Origin: Larix sibirica
Taxonomy: Eukaryota > Streptophyta > Pinopsida > Pinales > Pinaceae
Length of the DNA: 12,710 bases
NCBI GenBank assembly: GCA_004151065.3
Contig: NWUY0300043331.1
Location: forward strand, 1-12,710
Direction: 5' to 3'
The notes beneath the pieces were generated by a model. It did not search any database, was not told the origin of the DNA, and saw nothing but the letters and a program-made list of their open reading frames with translations. Below are positions 8,784 to 12,710 of the stretch, piece by piece. The position numbers and the translations under genes are program-made. Each line of letters begins with the position of its first letter. Position 1 is the first letter of the stretch.

Positions 8784-9486
8784 ACATAAGGGACATCGAC
8801 CAATGATCAGATCTGGAAGAAGCAATCGGACAAGAAGTCAGAGTTCCACCTAGAAGCATGATGCTTTCAGACATAAGAAATCTATCCAACCTAGCAGCCA
8901 CCAAATGCTCCCCTCCATGCCTATTGTTCCAGGTAAAAACCGTTCTCCCAAGATCAACATCTATCATATTACTAGCCTCTATGAACTCATCAAATAGAAT
9001 ATTTTCAGGAGAAAGGACTCTTCTGCCACCTTTTTTCTCTGATAGAGACCTGATCATATTGAAATCCCCACCTAATATCGAATGGGCTCCTTCAAACATT
9101 CTCCTCAGATTAGTCATACTTTTAATGAAATTTCATTTTTCAAGGTAACTACTAGGCCCATAAACATTAGTCATCATACCTCTCACATTAGATCTTGTAA
9201 CATGAAATTCAATAGAAAGGATGAAACGAGTAGAAATAAAGTTATAAAGGGAAACTTTCCTAGGATCCCACAGGACCGCCAGCCCTCTCGAATGACCTAT
9301 AGCATCCAGTGCCATACTTTTACACTGTTTCCATAGATTTTGAGCATTAGCTTCCAAATGGGCTCTAGAAGACTTCGTTTCTTGTAACAAGACCACAGTA
9401 GGTTGTTCCTTCATGATCTTACTCTTTAGAGTTTTAATTTTGTGAGGACCATTGGTCCCTCGAATATTCCAAGATAAAAATTTCAT
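8784..9486 (-). other. ORF2 apurinic-type endonuclease domain
   Basis: Residues 1 to about 235. WNIRG at the start, LLQETK with the catalytic Glu, NVYGPSS, GGDFNMIRS with the Asp near residue 141, and SRSDHWSM with the SDH catalytic pair near residues 227-228 are all present in order. One TGA (9135-9133) lies between VYGPSS and GGDFN at a likely Trp position. Exonuclease-endonuclease-phosphatase fold, the target-nicking module of L1 elements. Confidence 0.93.
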
Positions 9487-9488
9487 TA
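9483..9488 (-). promoter_or_regulatory. TAATGA overlap of ORF1 stop and ORF2 start
   Basis: On the minus strand TAA (9488-9486) ends ORF1 and ATG (9486-9484) starts ORF2, sharing the A; the next base is A, giving TAATGA. A UAAUGA overlap is known to couple ORF2 translation to ORF1 termination in the insect LINE SART1. The arrangement is seen directly here; coupling in this element is inferred. Confidence 0.8.
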
Positions 9489-10903
9489 AGCACTATATCT
9501 TGCCGAGAGAAGAGCTTCCTGGATGGTCGGATATTGTCCAGAGCCTACCAGTCTAGCCCCAATATCCTGGATCCTGTCCCTATTCGACCGCCTCCCCCTC
9601 TTGGAACCTCCTTCTTTGAAATTCCTTGTATTCTCCTTCAGTTTCAAAGGTCCAATTCCCAGACTAGGAGTGGGTTTGGTTTTCATAATAGCTTCCTTCA
9701 GTAGTTGAAGTTGGTTATCAGGAATAGAATGAACCTCAATGTTTTTACAAGCCTCTTCAATGCTATCAAGATCCAGGTCCCCAAGTTCCATTTCTTCCAG
9801 ATCCTCTTCCATGCGCTTTGTTTCAGGGCGGTTTTTTCTAACAGATTTGTTTAGATTACAAACCTATGTTTCCAACTCAATAGGAGCAACTTCGAGCTGT
9901 GCGGATTCCTGAGAAATCAGAGTGAAAGGGGTTTCTAACAGATCAGGATCCAGAGTTGCAAAACTATTGGGAGTAACTTCCTTTTTCCCACCTCTGGACC
10001 ATTATGTCTCCTCCCCGTTTTTCTCCGATTAGTAACTTTGAAAAAAACATCCCCATCGTGATGCTCCTGAGGGATGCTACAAGGGATATCCGCTGGGAGA
10101 TTAAGGTGACAGTACCGGGCCAGATGTCCATGGGTATGACACCTCCGACAGCGAAAAGGGATATGTTCATAATCAAGGGTTTGAAACCATTCAAATTCTT
10201 CCCAGTTTAGAGTGATCCCCTCAGGAAGGGTTTTGGAAATATTCATATAGACACAGATGCGCGCATACAAAACATACCTTCCTTGCTTAGTTTGATCAGA
10301 GATCTTCACAAAATGCCCCAGAGCTCCTCCAATAGATTTTAGAATGTTCGGATCCCAGTATTTTGTAGGAAACGAATAGAGTCTAATTCAAACCAGGGCG
10401 ATTGAGAGATCCTCCTTGTCCGGATTGAAATGATCCTTCCACATTCTTAAGAATAGACCAGCAGAGTAGTAAAAATATGGTCCTCCCTCAAAAATCCGAT
10501 CCTTGTCCTCCACATTGAGGAAAACCACAGTAAAGAAACCCTTAGATCCCAACAAGATATCAAAGTGGCCTTTCATTTTCCAAGTCGAGTTGATCCACCA
10601 GGTTAGGGCTTTTTTCGTAGGCCAAATTTCCATAAATTTCCCTATCAGGGCATGATCCATCATATGCTGTATTCTTTCATTAACCCATGTAGGGTTCACA
10701 GAAATGGCTGGGATGCTGTTTGATTTGGGGATACAGATCCTCTATCCCGCTTCTCCTCGGACCACCTCTTGTTTCTCCACCCGAGGACTCCGACCCTCTC
10801 CTCTGATTCCCTCTTCCTGCACTTTTAATGGCGTAACCTCACTCTGCTTATCTTTTTCTTGCATCAAAGGAGGGGAGAGGCCCCTCCCCTGTGGTTTCAC
10901 CAT
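9486..10903 (-). pseudogene. LINE ORF1: DUF4283-like RNA-binding protein with zinc knuckle, disabled
   Basis: About 472 codons. ATG 10903 is the first Met after an in-frame TAG (10918-10916) and lies about 103 nt from the element's 5' end. A charged N-terminus (residues 1 to about 70) is followed by a DUF4283-like region (DHALIGKFMEIWP, VVFLNVEDKDRIFEGGPYFY, LFLRMWKDHFNPDKEDLSIA, then IRLYSFPTKYWDPNIL), about residues 75-210. The CCHC zinc knuckle CRRCHTHGHLARYC is at residues 252-265. The acidic C-terminus includes MEEDLEEMELGDLDLDSIEE. ORF1 proteins of this kind bind element RNA in the ribonucleoprotein particle. Breaks: TAG 10744-10742, TGA 10390-10388 (at a position where the family has Trp), one base lost near the A-run at about 9984-9988, and TAG 9866-9864. 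Confidence 0.9.
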
Positions 10904-11006
10904 CCCGCCGACGATCTATCAAACAACACAGTACCACGCCCGTCCTTCACACAGTTACTAATGCCAATGATCAGCCGTTAGGGTTGATCACTTCTTGGAG
11001 CCCCCC
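10904..11006 (-). other. LINE 5'UTR with G-run start
   Basis: The minus strand begins GGGGGGCTCC directly after the target-site duplication. A G-run at the 5' terminus and a complete ORF1 argue that this copy is not 5'-truncated. L1-type elements carry an internal promoter in this region, but no motif can be named. Confidence 0.65.
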
Positions 11007-11023
11007 GAAAAAGAAACCATATT
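11007..11023. repeat. Target-site duplication, right copy
   Basis: GAAAAAGAAACCATATT, one base different (A for C at position 8) from the copy at 3684-3700. Sequence to its right continues the interrupted ~52-bp repeat. Confidence 0.9.
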
Positions 11024-11992
11024 AGTAGGGTTTAGTCTTTTCATTTAGTTTCGAAAAGGAAAAAGATGTACCTTTTGTTTTGTTTGTTTACAATAAAAAG
11101 GAAAAGAAGTGAAAGATAGGAGTGTTGAATATGCTTATTTTTTCATTTTAAGATTCAGTAGTCCTTTTATTCCTACAAGCACTTTTTATCTTAAAGTTGT
11201 ATTTCCTGTAAGAGTCAGAATATCACAAGTTTCACATCCGCATCCATTGAGTAAGAAATCCACTTTAAAATAAATTCTTAATTCAAATTAATTAGAAATT
11301 TATTCTTTTATAGGGTTCACCATTCTAGTATAAGCATAGGATCTTGGACAAGGGTGGTTGCAAACTATCCAAGATCATTCATATTTTTAAACATAGTCAG
11401 TATTTTCAAGAGGATAGGACAAATCCAATTGTGTAAATAGTGTGGCCAGGAAGCTCTACTCAAACCAGAGTTAAGCATGAGGTCATGTGAGGTTAGGCTG
11501 TGGAGAGATCCCTTCAATTCCTAATCAACATCTATCAATGATTTTATGTATACGAGGACTTTCTTTAATACCTAAGTGTTGTTGAAGTTTTGGGCTTAGC
11601 TACCTTGCCCATACGCACGATTCTAACCTGTGATTGTCCCCTCAGACACTATGAACAGACTGGTAACCTTAGTATCTTTTCCTAGGATCATACATAGGTG
11701 TTAATGGAGTATTTTCTGGAACCACCTTGGGAAGACTTTGTGAATGGAGCATTAGTACCCTTGGAGGGTGTTTTCTATATTTATCTGGTAAAACACTTGC
11801 ACCAAGAAGGGAAACACACCCGACCTTAGTAATTTTTTTCCACCTTTGTTGTTTTAGCGCTGGGACTTAATCAACCCACACTAAAACTTCGGAAGGCTTA
11901 TATGTTTGCTTGGTTGATATCCTTAGGATTTTTTATAGTGTTATGTTGTTTGCTCTGTGTGTTTAGCTGGCCTTAGGACCATTTATGTTTAA
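11024..11992. other. AT-rich interval without a recognisable gene
   Basis: The first ~100 bases continue the A- and T-tract repeat cut by the LINE (AAAAGGAAAAAGATGTACC, then AAAAAGGAAAAGAAGTG). Beyond that no coding frame or named element is recognised. It may include the LTR or leader of whatever the downstream gag-like frame belongs to, but I found no convincing primer-binding site. Confidence 0.45.
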
Positions 11993-12710
11993 ACAAATTT
12001 AAGGGTGGAATATCATCCACTTCGTCGATCTAGGAGGATTCAAAATATTCCTCTGCTTACAGTAGATCCTCCACCGCCTCCTCAAAGGTTTCGCATAAAC
12101 ACAATTGTCTCTTTTGATCCAACTGGATTAGTTGATATTCCTTGAGAGCTTGACCTTATTGAGAACAACACTCTTGCATCACACACTACTACTGTTGAAT
12201 ATCTACAAACATAAGGTTTTGTTAGACCTTTTAACTCACCTTTAACTAGATCCAATGACCCAAATGTAGTGTAGGTTCATTATTTTTTTTAACCCAATTT
12301 AAGTGCTTATAGAATCTCTAGCGGTTTAATAATGGATGACTTAGGAGAGGGATCAGGGGAAATACATACCTCTACATCTGCCATAGTATCAGGAGGATTA
12401 TCTCCTCCTCAAATTATTGCTTAGATATCTAACACAATTCAAGCTACTATTGCCCTAATTATGATTTTTAATGGTGTTTCCATACCTTTAGGGTCTTCAG
12501 TTACTCAAGTTTTGAGTACTTCATTTTCAATACCCTTTGGGTTAAATGCATTCACATCGGGCATGCCTATAATAGGAATACCAAGTATTCCTTTTACATC
12601 TACTCATGTAATATCCCGATTTGACCCTATTGCATTAAAATTGTAAATGATGTAAATATCGTTATTTAATCATGGTGAGGAGCTCAAGGACAAGGCCCCG
12701 CTAGTGATTT
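11993..12710 (+). pseudogene. Degenerate gag-like reading frame, running off the window
   Basis: One plus-strand frame stays in phase from 11993 to the window end and is broken only by stops (after LVDIP, YLQT, DPNVV, HYFF, PPQIIA, IALKL and two codons later). It reads RVEYHPLRRSRRIQNIPLL, then VDPPPPPQRFRI, MDDLGEGSGEIHTSTSA (ATG at 12332), FNGVSIPLGSSVTQVL and FGLNAFTSGMPIIGIPS. At the edge it reads NHGEELKDKAPLVI. A basic Pro-rich start and a Ser/Thr/Pro/Ile/Gly-rich low-complexity stretch resemble the N-terminal part of plant LTR-retrotransposon gag proteins, but no gag core, zinc knuckle or protease lies inside the window. Identity is therefore inferred. The lack of frameshifts over about 700 bp argues that it once coded. 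Confidence 0.5.

Larger units (their letters stand above)
5159..9486 (-). pseudogene. LINE ORF2: endonuclease / reverse transcriptase / RNase H polyprotein, disabled
   Basis: About 1,440 codons, the usual size for plant L1 ORF2 with RNase H. ATG 9486 is chosen because it begins the endonuclease motif MKFLSWNIRG and overlaps the ORF1 stop. The protein would nick target DNA, copy the element RNA from the nick and remove RNA from the hybrid. Domains in order are endonuclease, reverse transcriptase, zf-RVT-like region and RNase H, listed separately. One frame holds from 9486 to about 6335, then a single-base loss moves it to the frame used down to TAA 5161-5159. In-frame stops have their lowest base at 9133, 8770, 8686, 8437, 8062, 8026, 7831, 7705, 7561, 7381, 7153, 6823, 6511, 6436, 6116, 5717, 5555, 5432 and 5414: eleven TAG, six TGA, two TAA. 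Many fall where the family has Trp, Gln or Arg. Confidence 0.95.
3701..11006 (-). mobile_element. Full-length but dead L1-type LINE (non-LTR retrotransposon)
   Basis: A 7.3-kb element inserted on the minus strand. In order it has a short 5'UTR starting with GGGGGG, ORF1 (DUF4283-like plus CCHC zinc knuckle), ORF2 (endonuclease, reverse transcriptase, zf-RVT-like region, RNase H), about 1 kb with a possible third ORF, a T-rich 3'UTR, and a short A-tail seen as a plus-strand T-run at 3701-3707. Near-perfect 17-bp target-site duplications define both ends. The matching repeat texture of the two flanks shows that nothing else was lost at insertion. Domain order matches plant L1 elements that carry an RNase H. 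All ORFs carry stops, so the copy cannot move on its own. One mismatch between the duplications points to an insertion that is not very recent, although the many ORF stops suggest either greater age or fast deamination. Confidence 0.95.

Noticed and set aside
11470-11482. AGAGTTAAGCATG resembles the internal control region of plant 5S rRNA
   Set aside because: Only about a dozen bases fit; the rest of the 5S sequence is absent, so neither a 5S gene nor a 5S-derived SINE can be supported.
1-12710. CRISPR arrays, bacterial operons, rRNA or tRNA genes
   Set aside because: No regularly spaced identical repeats, no ribosome-binding sites with tight gene packing, and no tRNA cloverleaf seen; the content is plant retroelements.

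Overview
This is intergenic, repeat-dominated nuclear DNA from a seed plant. No intact host gene is visible. The evidence for a plant is an L1-type LINE with plant-style parts (a DUF4283-like ORF1 with a zinc knuckle, and an ORF2 with a zf-RVT-like region and a C-terminal RNase H) next to decayed Ty3/gypsy remnants, one of which keeps a primer-binding site for plant initiator tRNA-Met. The species cannot be told; a large, repeat-rich genome such as a conifer is only a guess.

Layout. Positions 1-1971 hold the 5' part of a minus-strand Ty3/gypsy element: an LTR (about 1269-1971), the primer-binding site (1256-1267), and then RNase H and integrase remains with gag, protease and reverse transcriptase missing. 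Positions 1972-3513 are AT-rich with no recognisable gene. Positions 3514-3700 carry about four diverged units of a roughly 52-bp tandem repeat. Positions 3701-11006 are one LINE inserted on the minus strand into that repeat. It is flanked by a 17-bp target-site duplication with one mismatch, begins with a G-run at its 5' end and has a short A-tail at its 3' end. Positions 11024-11992 show nothing coding. From 11993 to the window end a plus-strand frame, broken only by stop codons, looks like the N-terminal part of a retrotransposon gag, but I cannot identify it.

The LINE reads 5'UTR (about 103 nt), ORF1, a TAATGA junction where the ORF1 stop overlaps the ORF2 start by one base, ORF2 (endonuclease, reverse transcriptase, zf-RVT-like region, RNase H), then about 1 kb that includes a possible third ORF and a T-rich 3'UTR. 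All ORFs are dead: ORF1 has three in-frame stops and one frameshift, ORF2 has nineteen stops but only one frameshift. Most stops look like C-to-T or G-to-A changes of Gln, Trp or Arg codons, which fits decay of a methylated, silenced copy.

The points most worth a second look are the TAATGA junction, the possible third ORF downstream of RNase H, and the stop-only decay shared by three separate elements.
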